Origin: Mangrovimonas xylaniphaga
Lineage (GTDB): Bacteria > Bacteroidota > Bacteroidia > Flavobacteriales > Flavobacteriaceae
Direction: 5' to 3'
NCBI RefSeq assembly: GCF_001280435.1
Contig: NZ_LBIP01000013.1
Coordinates: 1,736,001 to 1,800,000 of the forward strand
DNA length: 64,000 nucleotides
The translations under genes were made by a program, and so were the position numbers. The notes beneath the pieces are model-generated. The model saw nothing but the letters and a program-made list of their open reading frames with translations. It was not told where the DNA came from and did not search any database. Positions 1 through 7,334 of this stretch are shown here, one piece after another (the stretch's first letter is position 1; every line of letters starts with the position of its first letter).

Positions 1-75
1 TAATATAGAGTAGATAGATAGAATCACAGATTTTTTACAAGAATTTGTGATGTCACCTCTTTCCATCGCCTACCT

Positions 76-110
76 TTTGGATAGTATCCAATTGGGGAAT
101 TGTATATTTG
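76..110 (+). promoter_or_regulatory. Promoter with overlapping 15-bp palindrome (operator candidate)
   Basis: A TTTG (76-79) and a TATATTTG (103-110) fit the Bacteroidetes -33 and -7 consensus (TTTG / TAnnTTTG), but the 23-nt spacer is longer than usual. A perfect inverted repeat, TTGGATA-G-TATCCAA, occupies 77-91, so it overlaps the -33 box and enters the spacer. Position suggests an operator controlling the metal-transporter-like gene at 142; the regulator is unknown. A weaker repeat, ATCACA/TGTGAT, lies near 24-51 and may belong to the upstream gene's end. Confidence 0.5.
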
Positions 111-141
111 TTAGGGCTCTTGGCCTATAACATAACTGTAC

Positions 142-936
142 ATGGAAAAAACCATCTTCGAGATTAGTAAAATGGACTGCCCTTCAGAGGAGAACCTTAT
201 TCGTATGAAGCTTCAGGGCATGCCAGGTATCCAGCAACTGGATTTTGATATTCCCAATAGGGCCTTGACAGTATTCCACGAAGGCCACCTTTCCCAAATA
301 GAGCAGGCTATTGTAGGCCTCAATTTAGGAGGGAAGCAAATTAGCAGTGAACACACCAATCAAACAGAGTTCTCCGAACACAAAGACCAGAGCAAACTGC
401 TATGGACAGTCTTGGTCATTAACTTTGCCTTTTTTGTGGTTGAAATGACCACGGGGCTGCTTTCCAAATCGATGGGCTTGGTAGCCGATAGCCTTGATAT
501 GTTGGCCGATGCCTTTGTGTATGGCATCAGTTTGTTTGCAGTGGGCGGTACCTTGATACGCAAAAAGCGCATTGCCAAACTAGCGGGCTATTTTCAGATA
601 CTGTTGGCCCTTATTGGCTTTGCAGAAGTGCTGCGCCGTTTTTTTGGCAGCGAAAAGCTTCCAGATTTTAATACCATGATATGGGTGTCTGTTTTGGCAT
701 TATTGGCCAATGGCTACTGTTTGTACTTGCTGCAGAAGTCCAAAAGCAAGGAGGAGGCCCATATGAAAGCTAGCATGATTTTTACTTCCAACGACGTTAT
801 CATCAACCTAGGTGTGATAATAGCCGGTGCTTTGGTGCACTGGTTGCACTCCAATAAACCCGACTTGATCATTGGCAGCATTGTATTTGTTTTGGTGGTG
901 CAGGGTGCCATTAGGATTTTGCAGTTGGGCAAGTAG
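142..936 (+). CDS. Cation-diffusion-facilitator-like transporter with HMA-like N-terminus
   Basis: The 264-aa protein has an N-terminal ferredoxin-like (HMA-type) segment of about 70 residues, in which the usual MxCxxC metal motif is reduced to MDCPSEE. A CDF-like membrane domain with about five to six helices follows (about 87-262). The CDF helix-2 signature is recognisable as GLVADSLDMLADA, but its usual His is Asp. The helix-5 site reads SNDVIIN, again without His. CDF proteins exchange divalent cations for protons across the inner membrane; here the substrate is uncertain because the ligand set is altered. The start follows the promoter at 76-110 with a short leader. It is monocistronic, with a hairpin terminator 80 bases downstream. 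Confidence 0.8.
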   Translation: MEKTIFEISKMDCPSEENLIRMKLQGMPGIQQLDFDIPNRALTVFHEGHLSQIEQAIVGLNLGGKQISSEHTNQTEFSEHKDQSKLLWTVLVINFAFFVVEMTTGLLSKSMGLVADSLDMLADAFVYGISLFAVGGTLIRKKRIAKLAGYFQILLALIGFAEVLRRFFGSEKLPDFNTMIWVSVLALLANGYCLYLLQKSKSKEEAHMKASMIFTSNDVIINLGVIIAGALVHWLHSNKPDLIIGSIVFVLVVQGAIRILQLGK

Positions 937-1016
937 GGTTTGGGAGTATTGAGGAGTTAGTATGGAGTAGTGAGATGGAGGGTGCACATTTTTTTGTGTT
1001 ATCACTAGTGGCTATT

Positions 1017-1056
1017 GAGGTAAATAGCTCATGTTTTCAAGATGAGACCTCTATTT
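1017..1056 (+). terminator. Two-stem hairpin followed by T run
   Basis: GAGGT (1017-1021) pairs with ACCTC (1047-1051), and CTCAT (1028-1032) pairs with ATGAG (1042-1046), leaving a 6-nt bulge; TATTTTTG follows. This is probably the terminator of the CDF-like gene, but it lies only about 90 bases before the SMR gene and could also be a leader structure of that gene. Confidence 0.45.
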
Positions 1057-1143
1057 TTGTTTAAGATTTCGTGTATATTGCCATTAGGTTGTAAGGCTTA
1101 TGCCGAAGCCATATAGAACCATTATTTAGCAAGACTACTACAA

Positions 1144-1470
1144 ATGAATTGGGTACTATTAATTATCGCCGGACTTTTTGAAGTGGCCTTTGCGGCCTGT
1201 TTGGGAAAGGCAAAGGAGGCCAAGGGCGTGGACGTTACCTATTGGTACATTGGTTTTTTGGTGTGTTTGGCCATTAGTATGTTTCTCTTGGTTAAGGTTA
1301 CCAAGCAACTGCCCATTGGTACAGCCTATGCCGTTTGGACGGGCATAGGGGCCGTTGGTACCGTATTGGTTGGCATCTTGGTGTTTAAGGAGCCCGCAAC
1401 CTTTTGGAGGCTCTTCTTCATTACAACTTTAATTGCTTCCATTGTAGGGTTGAAAATCGTGTCGCATTGA
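1144..1470 (+). CDS. SMR-family exporter, Gdx/SugE subtype
   Basis: The 108-aa protein has four transmembrane helices and is close in pattern to E. coli SugE/Gdx. It has the membrane Glu (E13) in IAGLFEV and the subtype signature LPIGTAYAVWTGIGAVGT (about 56-73), which includes Y62 and W65. Gdx proteins work as dual-topology antiparallel dimers and export guanidinium in exchange for protons. One departure is that the residue equivalent to Trp16 of Gdx, which lines the substrate pocket, is Phe here (EVAFAA). The first loop is also about three residues longer. No guanidine riboswitch is recognisable upstream. Substrate assignment is therefore by family only. Confidence 0.85.
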   Translation: MNWVLLIIAGLFEVAFAACLGKAKEAKGVDVTYWYIGFLVCLAISMFLLVKVTKQLPIGTAYAVWTGIGAVGTVLVGILVFKEPATFWRLFFITTLIASIVGLKIVSH

Positions 1471-1828
1471 GGTTATTTGCTTTTTCGGTTAATGCAATTT
1501 TAAAACGAATTCCAAAATAGTATTGTCATTATCTGCGTGGAATCTTGGATTTCATAATGGAGCACAATGCAATGAAGCATCCATGGGCAGTAGATGAGAT
1601 TCCTCCTTCGTCGGAATGACAGTTGTGCTATTGCTTGATTTGTTGGCGCATCGTTGGGCTTCGTTCGATACCTTCTCAACACATATTCTTCTTTTCTAAA
1701 CTCTTTTATACTTAACTAGCGCTAACTCACTTATAAACAATAAGTTGTTGATAATAAACATGGGTGTTTTGTGGTGACGTGTTGAAAATGAATATCTTAG
1801 GGTATGTTAACCAACTCAAATAAACGTT
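1471..1828. other. Gene-free stretch with one 96-bp repeat
   Basis: The interval holds the 96-bp dispersed element at 1525-1620 and a small inverted repeat, ACTTAT-AAACA-ATAAGT (1729-1745), upstream of the HTH gene. I see no coding region or RNA gene in the rest. Confidence 0.6.
1525..1620 (-). repeat. 96-bp MITE-like element, copy 1
   Basis: Read on the minus strand it begins GTCATTCCGACGAAGGAGGA and ends ...AATGAC, so its ends form imperfect inverted repeats. It aligns along its whole length with 52536-52631 and 53514-53609, all three exactly 96 bp. It has no coding capacity. It is non-autonomous, and the mobilising enzyme is not in this window. Confidence 0.75.
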
Positions 1829-2095
1829 ATGCAAAACCCAAGACACACAGTGCCCATTGCGGATCAGGGTCAGTTGGTATTCAACCTGAAACTGGCCCAA
1901 AAGGAAGATTGGCTTACCTCTGAAGATGTAATGGCTTTGTTGAACATTAGTTCCAGTACGCTCTACCGCTACCGAAAGGATGGGCGGATCCCCTACATAA
2001 AGTTGGGGCGGGTAATATGTTACCCTAAAAACCTTATTAATAAGTACCTGTTGCAAAACAGTATGCTGGCCCTTAAACAGGGGTCGGCGGCCTAG
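1829..2095 (+). CDS. Small helix-turn-helix protein (HTH_17/excisionase type)
   Basis: The 88-aa protein is built around a winged/MerR-like HTH of the HTH_17 type: WLTSEDVMALLNISSSTLYRYR (about 31-52), followed by the usual turn RIPYIKLGRVICYPKN. Such domains occur in excisionases and small transcription regulators. In Bacteroidetes many are solitary copies near mobile or accessory genes. No integrase or relaxase is nearby to make it an excisionase. It faces the DUF6266 gene convergently across a 114-bp gap without an obvious terminator. The start ATG lies about 90 bases after a small inverted repeat that might be its operator. Confidence 0.75.
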   Translation: MQNPRHTVPIADQGQLVFNLKLAQKEDWLTSEDVMALLNISSSTLYRYRKDGRIPYIKLGRVICYPKNLINKYLLQNSMLALKQGSAA

Positions 2096-2209
2096 TGCCT
2101 TAAGAAGTATCTTTTCCCTGAGATATAGTGATGAAAGCCGAAGCCAGCAGCCAAAAACTCAAGTAATTTTGTGCTGCTGGAATTGGCATGTAAACTGGTG
2201 ACGGTTTGC

Positions 2210-2851
2210 TTAGGTAACCGTAACGCTGCCCAGGTAACTGCTGGTGGCCGCCTCCTGTTGGTTGGCGGTAACAAAGCTGGCCCACACATACACCTCGAAG
2301 CCTGTAAAATAGGCTGGCAGGTTAAGGGTAACGCCCCCATCTCCGCGCAGGGCCACCCCCTCAAAGATTTGAAAAAACTGCCCCTCTGGCGAGTAGATTA
2401 CCGCAATGCAGGCGTCTGATGCGCTGGCGTTGCCCTGTCCGCTGTTGTCTTCCCAGCTCAGGGCCAGTTGTTGGTTGGCCAAGGCTTGTACTTGCGGGGT
2501 GTCCATCCCGCGCAGGTCGCCCTTACTAATGAGTATCTTAAGGTAATCCATTTCAAAACCTTCGTCTACCGGTTCTACGGCCTCCTTAAGGTGGTAGGAT
2601 ACCGCTAGGTTGAACGGACTTTTGTCGCTCTGGCGCTTGCCAAAATAGGCGTTGAGCAGCCCTTGGATGGGTGTAAGGAACTTCATGACCAAGCCGAACT
2701 TTTCACGTTGTTCCAATTGTGCGTTGCTGGGTACATAATGTCCCCGAGACGGCAGACTGCGCATAATGTCCTGCCCTCTCCAGCGGACACCTACTACATT
2801 GCCCACTTTTCCTGAAAAGCCTCCTAGGATGCCTTTGTCGAGTTTTGCCAT
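2210..2851 (-). CDS. DUF6266 family protein
   Basis: The 213-aa protein begins with the family signature MAKLDKGILGGFSGKVGNVV, followed by GVRWRGQDIMRSLPSRG, as expected for DUF6266, a Bacteroidetes family of unknown function. It has no signal peptide and no membrane segment. The second half (about 110-213) is predicted beta-rich and ends ...SSYLGSVTVT. Base composition stands out: two 60-base stretches inside the gene (2341-2400 and 2461-2520) count 33 and 39 G+C, against 24 in a sampled stretch of the next gene, which suggests transfer or unusual codon use. A 12-copy 10-bp tandem repeat starts about 70 bp upstream of its start codon, so the repeat occupies its promoter region. Confidence 0.8.
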   Translation of the reverse strand: MAKLDKGILGGFSGKVGNVVGVRWRGQDIMRSLPSRGHYVPSNAQLEQREKFGLVMKFLTPIQGLLNAYFGKRQSDKSPFNLAVSYHLKEAVEPVDEGFEMDYLKILISKGDLRGMDTPQVQALANQQLALSWEDNSGQGNASASDACIAVIYSPEGQFFQIFEGVALRGDGGVTLNLPAYFTGFEVYVWASFVTANQQEAATSSYLGSVTVT

Positions 2852-3404
2852 AGTTGTTATGGTTTTAGAGTTAAACTTGTTACCAATGTAGAAGCTAAAT
2901 TATTGTAAAACAAGGGTCTGACGGCTTATGACCGTTCGTGACTGCTTATGACGGGTTATGATGGTTTATGACGGCCTATGACTACTTATGACCGCTTATG
3001 ACTGTTTATGACTACTTATGACGCTTTATGATGCCTTATGACTGCTCAACCCAAAATTTAGGGGGTTTTGTTCGAGGATGGTTCGAGGTTTCTTCGTGTA
3101 AGGCTCTAGGCTATTTGGGCAGGAGGTACCTTGGCACGAACAACGGTGGGATGATGGTGGGGTTGTGGTAGGATTTAGTAGTTTTTTGAACCCTTTTAAG
3201 GATAATTTTTGCCAATAAAAGGCGTTTGTGGAGCATTTGTAAGGTTTTAACGAAAAGCTTGTGGTTTCTGTATTTTGTAGGGGGAATCTGTTATATTTGA
3301 ATGGTTATAATAGCGGATAGGTATGTTAGATACTTAGTTCAGGTAGAGATAAATGTATATCCGTTTTCAATATGAATTAGCAACAATATTTCAATATTCC
3401 AACC
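2852..3404. other. Long intergenic region with tandem repeat and a -7 box
   Basis: The region separates divergent genes. It contains the 10-bp tandem repeat at 2924-3043 and a TATATTTG box (3292-3299) that could be the -7 element for the LamG gene at 3405; no well-spaced TTTG precedes it. The G-rich stretch 3060-3180 shows no ORF or RNA fold that I recognise. Confidence 0.5.
2924..3043. repeat. Tandem repeat: 12 copies of a degenerate 10-bp unit
   Basis: Twelve successive decamers fit consensus NNTTATGACN without a gap (gcttatgacc, gttcgtgact, gcttatgacg ... ccttatgact). A weaker thirteenth unit lies at 2914-2923. The core TATGA is nearly invariant, while the two or three bases between cores vary freely. 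The period is close to one helical turn, so the cores lie on one face of the DNA. The array sits between the divergent DUF6266 and LamG genes. Confidence 0.9.
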
Positions 3405-4367
3405 ATGAAAAAAATTACAATTTTAGTGTTTTTATTAATTAATAGTAGCTATTTGTTTTCGCAAAACGAATTAGAGGAGTCTTTAGTGGTTCATTATACT
3501 TTTGAAAAAAACTGTAATGACCAAAGCGGCAACAACAACCATGGATTAATTGTGGGTGGTAGCTATACATCTGATCGTAACGGGCAAGAAAATAGTGCTT
3601 GTTTATTAATTGGAGATGGTGATTGGGTAGAATTCCCAAATGTTCAAAATTTATGGGAAGATACCTGGACTTATTCTTTGTGGTTTAAGTTGGACGTATT
3701 GCCATCTACTCTTTCAGATGCCTTTTTATTGTCATATAAAGATATTTCATACGGGGAAGATGTTCATCTTTTTGTAGATGACTCAGATAATAGAATAAAA
3801 ATGTTTTTTGCTGATACATTTGTTCAAGTGTCATCAAATGTTATGGTTAGTCCAGATACTTGGTATTTTGTGGCAATTGTAAATACTCCTAGCGAAAATA
3901 AATTATATGTTAATGGAGTGCTTAAGGCTGGGACGACTAAAAAATACACTACTCAATATTCGAACAATAAACTGATGATTTCATCTAATTATTCTTCTGA
4001 TAATTTAAAAGGAAGAATTTTTGGGGCAATTGATGATGTAAGATTATATAACATTTCATTAAGTGAATCTGCCATTCAATCCCTATATGAATCGGATAAT
4101 ACTTTAAGTATTTCGGAACTCAGGTTCTCTTTAAATAATAAAGGAGTTACTGTTTTTCCTAATCCTAGCTATGGCAAGTTCTATGTTAAATCAGAAGAGA
4201 AAATTGAAGCCGTATATATTTATGACTTGAAAGGAAGCAAGGTGAAAGAAGTTAAAAACCTTAATAGTGAAATTATGGAAATTTCCGATTTGGCAAAAGG
4301 AGTCTATATTTTGTCCATAGAAAATGCTAATGGGAATTTGACAAATAAGAAATTAATTATTAGATAA
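3405..4367 (+). CDS. Secreted LamG-domain protein with T9SS type A sorting domain
   Basis: The 320-aa protein has a Sec signal peptide (about 1-19, ending YLFSQ). A LamG/concanavalin-like jelly-roll domain follows (about 28-225; motifs LVVHYTFEKNCNDQSGNNNHG, WTYSLWFKLD, IDDVRLYNISLSE). The C-terminal sorting domain (about 245-320) has VFPNPSYGKFYV and LAKGVYILSIEN...KKLIIR. T9SS carries such cargo across the outer membrane and usually anchors it to the surface. LamG domains of this type often bind carbohydrate, but the ligand here is unknown. The gene stands alone, is AT-rich, and may be expressed from the TATATTTG box about 105 bases upstream. Confidence 0.9.
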   Translation: MKKITILVFLLINSSYLFSQNELEESLVVHYTFEKNCNDQSGNNNHGLIVGGSYTSDRNGQENSACLLIGDGDWVEFPNVQNLWEDTWTYSLWFKLDVLPSTLSDAFLLSYKDISYGEDVHLFVDDSDNRIKMFFADTFVQVSSNVMVSPDTWYFVAIVNTPSENKLYVNGVLKAGTTKKYTTQYSNNKLMISSNYSSDNLKGRIFGAIDDVRLYNISLSESAIQSLYESDNTLSISELRFSLNNKGVTVFPNPSYGKFYVKSEEKIEAVYIYDLKGSKVKEVKNLNSEIMEISDLAKGVYILSIENANGNLTNKKLIIR

Positions 4368-4495
4368 GAAATGAACCCTATCATAACTATGGCACAAGTT
4401 GTGGGGTAGAGCAGGCTAATTTAGGTTTGGGTAGTGAGCAACATAACTTATTGCTAAGAGAAACAACTAAAAAATAATTTTATAAAACCAATTAT

Positions 4496-5017
4496 ATGAA
4501 ACAAAGATTTGTATTACTGTTGCTTGTGATGTTATTGACCAGTTGTGGAGTATACATAAAATTTGTGGTAGACTATTCGGGAACCAACAGGCCTTATGGG
4601 AATCCGTTGATAGTAATTCCTTACGAGCGAGGGAGCACTCGTAACTTTACAAACAAGCTTAAAGAAAATATGGAAGCTAAGTTTGAGGAAGATGCCAAGC
4701 AGGTGGAAATATTGCTCTTTGAAAAAGCAAAAAAGGGCTTGACTTTAAATACCAGTGAAGGTAGAGAGGCGCAGGTGAATAGCAGTATTGTTTCTGGGAA
4801 TAAAGATTTACTTTTGCTGTTCAACCCTACAAATATGCAGTACTATAATGGCGGGTTGATATCGGTAACCTATGAGTTGGTGGGGATAGATACCCAAACC
4901 AATAAAGAGGTTTGGAAGGCTACTTTTAATTCAAGCAGTTCTTTAGGTCCAGCCATGTTTGCTGAAAAGTCGGCCAAAACCATCTTTGAAAAGTTAAAGG
5001 CGGACAAGGTTATCTAG
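4496..5017 (+). CDS. Putative lipoprotein of unknown function
   Basis: The 173-aa protein has a lipoprotein signal peptide (KQRFVLLLLVMLLTSCG) with the lipid-modified Cys at about residue 17. The mature part is mixed alpha/beta. It contains NRPYGNPLIVIPY, a central charged helix, and a C-terminal segment (LVGIDTQTNKEVWKATFNSSS) typical of periplasmic lipoproteins that carry an ABC-like or TolB-N-like fold. I do not recognise the family. It probably faces the periplasm. It precedes the hydrolase gene by under 100 bases and may be co-transcribed with it. Confidence 0.7.
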   Translation: MKQRFVLLLLVMLLTSCGVYIKFVVDYSGTNRPYGNPLIVIPYERGSTRNFTNKLKENMEAKFEEDAKQVEILLFEKAKKGLTLNTSEGREAQVNSSIVSGNKDLLLLFNPTNMQYYNGGLISVTYELVGIDTQTNKEVWKATFNSSSSLGPAMFAEKSAKTIFEKLKADKVI

Positions 5018-5104
5018 AGGTGTTTTTTATACAGTTAGTTACAAGGAGCTATTTAGGACAGATGCTTGTGTGATAACTGTATAAAGCTCAAAAAAAGAGA
5101 TTGT

Positions 5105-5839
5105 ATGAATATGCAATATTGGACACTAAAACGAACCCTAAGGACTATTTGGATAGTTACTGGAATTGTGTTTACGCTGTGGCTTTGCTATTCCATGCAG
5201 GCCCATGGAGTGGATAAGGCACTCTTAAAGAGTGATAACTTGCTGCAGTTTGAAAATACAGAGCAGTATTACTGCTATACACCCAAAGCTTCTTTTATAC
5301 AGGTACTGTTCTTTTATCCTGGGGCACTTGTAGAGCCCAAATCCTATATCCCACTTTGCAGGGAATTGGCAACAGAGGGCATAAAAGTATACTTGATAAA
5401 AATGCCTTGGCGCCAGGCAACACGGGGATACAACATTCCTAAAACATTGGGTTTGTTTGACGATGCGGGCAAAACCTATATCTTGGTGGGGCATTCGCAA
5501 GGAGGGAAAATGGCGGCACAGTTTGTATATGAAAATCCAGGAGTGGTAGATCAATTGATATTGATTGGCACTACCCATCCACTGGATATCTCCTTGGGCT
5601 ATGCAAAGATTCCTATTTTAAAAATCTATGGTTCTAGAGATGGCGTTTCAGACGAGGCCTCTATTATGGACAATAAAGTGCAATTGCCTACCAGCGCCCA
5701 ATTTGTGAGGATAGAAGGTGGCAATCATTCCCAGTATGGGTATTATGGATTTCAGTTGGGGGATAAAAAAGCTACTATTGATAGGGAGCAGCAACAGGTA
5801 GAAACTTTGCGGGCTATGTTAACTTTTATCAATGAGTAA
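5105..5839 (+). CDS. Membrane-anchored alpha/beta hydrolase
   Basis: From the chosen ATG the protein is 244 aa. An in-frame ATG at 5066 would add 13 residues (MCDNCIKLKKRDC) that do not look like a signal, so I prefer 5105, which gives a basic N-terminus before one transmembrane helix (about 12-30). The alpha/beta-hydrolase fold follows, with nucleophile elbow GHSQGG (Ser131), the acid in YGSRDGVSD, and the catalytic His in GGNHSQYG. The family (alpha/beta hydrolase 5 type) acts on esters or related bonds. The substrate is not predictable. The active site probably faces the periplasm. Confidence 0.8.
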   Translation: MNMQYWTLKRTLRTIWIVTGIVFTLWLCYSMQAHGVDKALLKSDNLLQFENTEQYYCYTPKASFIQVLFFYPGALVEPKSYIPLCRELATEGIKVYLIKMPWRQATRGYNIPKTLGLFDDAGKTYILVGHSQGGKMAAQFVYENPGVVDQLILIGTTHPLDISLGYAKIPILKIYGSRDGVSDEASIMDNKVQLPTSAQFVRIEGGNHSQYGYYGFQLGDKKATIDREQQQVETLRAMLTFINE

Positions 5840-5893
5840 GCTCTTGATCGTGGAAGGTGTTTGTGTCTGTCAGTGTTTCGTGCGAGGTCGTTT

Positions 5894-6277
5894 TTAGTTC
5901 GCTTCGTCACATTCCCTAACAAAGTTGTAGTCCAATTGCCAAGGTTCTGGGTTATCCAGTTCCATCCTGTCTGGGGTAAGGGTGGTAATGCGGTAGGTTT
6001 GGGTTTCGGCAGCATATATGTAATTGATCCTTATGGATACTTTTTCCCCGGAAGTTGAATAGGTGCCATAGTAGGTGTTGTTACTTGCTTCAACTTTACA
6101 GGTATTGCTATTGAAAAACTCCCAAGATTCCATACTACCGTTACAGTGCCATTCTACAAACCATTTGCCTAAAATGCCCTTGTTGATATTTACGGTAATA
6201 TGGGAGTCGTCTGTGTCATCAAATGCGCAGGAAAGCATTAGGAATGCTATGCATAGAATGTACTTTAAGCTATCCAT
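5894..6277 (-). CDS. Small lipocalin-like lipoprotein
   Basis: The 127-aa protein has a lipobox (CIAFLMLSC) with the modified Cys at about residue 17. The mature domain is predicted all-beta, with motifs resembling Bacteroidetes lipocalin-like proteins: GILGKWFVEW, SWEFFNSNTC, YYGTYSTSGEKVSI and DRMELDN. These are usually periplasmic or outer-membrane lipoproteins whose ligand is unknown. It converges on the hydrolase gene with a 54-bp gap. Function is not assigned beyond the fold guess. Confidence 0.7.
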   Translation of the reverse strand: MDSLKYILCIAFLMLSCAFDDTDDSHITVNINKGILGKWFVEWHCNGSMESWEFFNSNTCKVEASNNTYYGTYSTSGEKVSIRINYIYAAETQTYRITTLTPDRMELDNPEPWQLDYNFVRECDEAN

Positions 6278-6457
6278 AGTGTAGCATGTTGATACACTAA
6301 AATTTACGAAATATTTTGGTGCTGTGCAATATGGTGAGTACTGTGGTTTGCATAGCTATACAAGGGCACTTTTAACTTTTAATAAAGGCATGTTTTGATA
6401 ATAAAACTCCTATCTATTGCGTATCTTTAAGTAAGGTTTTCAATACAATATTTAGGC

Positions 6458-7081
6458 ATGTCAGTTTTAAACACTCTTAAACGGCTGTTGTATCCTGTTA
6501 CCTTGCTCACCTTGGTAGCCCTTTTAAGTATTGGCTTGAGTATACTGGCCATTTATAAAGGGTTTGCCCTGGAGAGTCCCGCTATTATCTATCCTATTGT
6601 CGCAGTCCCAACGACGTTATTCATTCTTTGCTTGTATACTATAGACCGCTTTCTTGTAAACCGAATAAAATACTGCCAACTCATGTTAGCAGAGTTGGTA
6701 TTGCTTATGGGGGGCTACTTGTGGTACGGCTATTCCAGCAGTTCCACCGACATCCATATAGAGACCGATGAAGATTATATTTTTGTGCTGTATGATGCCA
6801 CAGAGAATTCTATGGACAATTTTAGCAGAAAGCGACTCTTTGGTAAAGAATGGCTTGTAACCGGCAATATTGTACATCTAAATCCGTCGCTTATTTCCAG
6901 AAACGATATCCGTATTCTACCGCCTGAGAATTGGATGGGTATTTATGAGGAGAACGGGAAATATTTTTATCAAGGCGGCTCCATTTCATATAGCTATAAG
7001 TTAAGAAGCAGGCAGGCCAATGAGTATAAGCGTACTCAGCAAACATATATTGATAGTTTGCTGACTTTGGTATTGCGTTGA
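6458..7081 (+). CDS. Membrane protein of unknown function
   Basis: The 207-aa protein has three predicted transmembrane helices in its first 95 residues (about 13-35, 41-62, 72-92). A soluble domain (about 95-207) follows that is rich in aromatic and acidic residues and ends with a basic helix. No family is recognised. A TTTTG (6393-6397) and TATCTTTA (6422-6429) pair upstream resembles a promoter, with a long spacer. The ORF is well formed and isolated between divergent and same-strand neighbours. Confidence 0.65.
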   Translation: MSVLNTLKRLLYPVTLLTLVALLSIGLSILAIYKGFALESPAIIYPIVAVPTTLFILCLYTIDRFLVNRIKYCQLMLAELVLLMGGYLWYGYSSSSTDIHIETDEDYIFVLYDATENSMDNFSRKRLFGKEWLVTGNIVHLNPSLISRNDIRILPPENWMGIYEENGKYFYQGGSISYSYKLRSRQANEYKRTQQTYIDSLLTLVLR

Positions 7082-7334
7082 GAAATGGCGTGCGAGCTTT
7101 ATTGTGATGTTTATCAGTTTATTAAAGTTTATTTCGTAAGAAAGAAAGTTTCTTTTTTAGTAGAATTCATTAATTTTAGAAGGCTGTATGGTGTTGGCAT
7201 TTCTTAAGCTGAACAGCCCCAACTTCTCTATGTTTTCTTAGTTTTTGCAGTTCTGTGCGGTTTGTATTAATAGCATTTGCCTTGAATTTTAGTTCCCTAC
7301 GTAACGTTTTATGCAACTTTTAATACACAACCTT

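Noticed and set aside
960-1143. Guanidine riboswitch before the SMR gene
   Set aside because: The sequence folds as a simple two-stem hairpin with a T run and lacks the conserved ACGR and guanidine-I core features.
2092-2419. Short frames (82-90 aa) across the end of the DUF6266 gene
   Set aside because: They are alternative frames of the GC-rich DUF6266 coding region, which matches a family over its full length.
1829-2851. Integrated prophage or conjugative element around the HTH gene
   Set aside because: No integrase, relaxase, phage structural gene, attachment repeat or tRNA junction is visible.
2924-3043. Decamer array as a CRISPR or as plasmid iterons
   Set aside because: Units are 10 bp and contiguous, so there are no spacers; iterons are usually 17-22 bp and near a rep gene, and none is present.
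3065-3100. GGTTCGAGG words resembling a tRNA T-arm
   Set aside because: No acceptor, D or anticodon stem can be folded around them.
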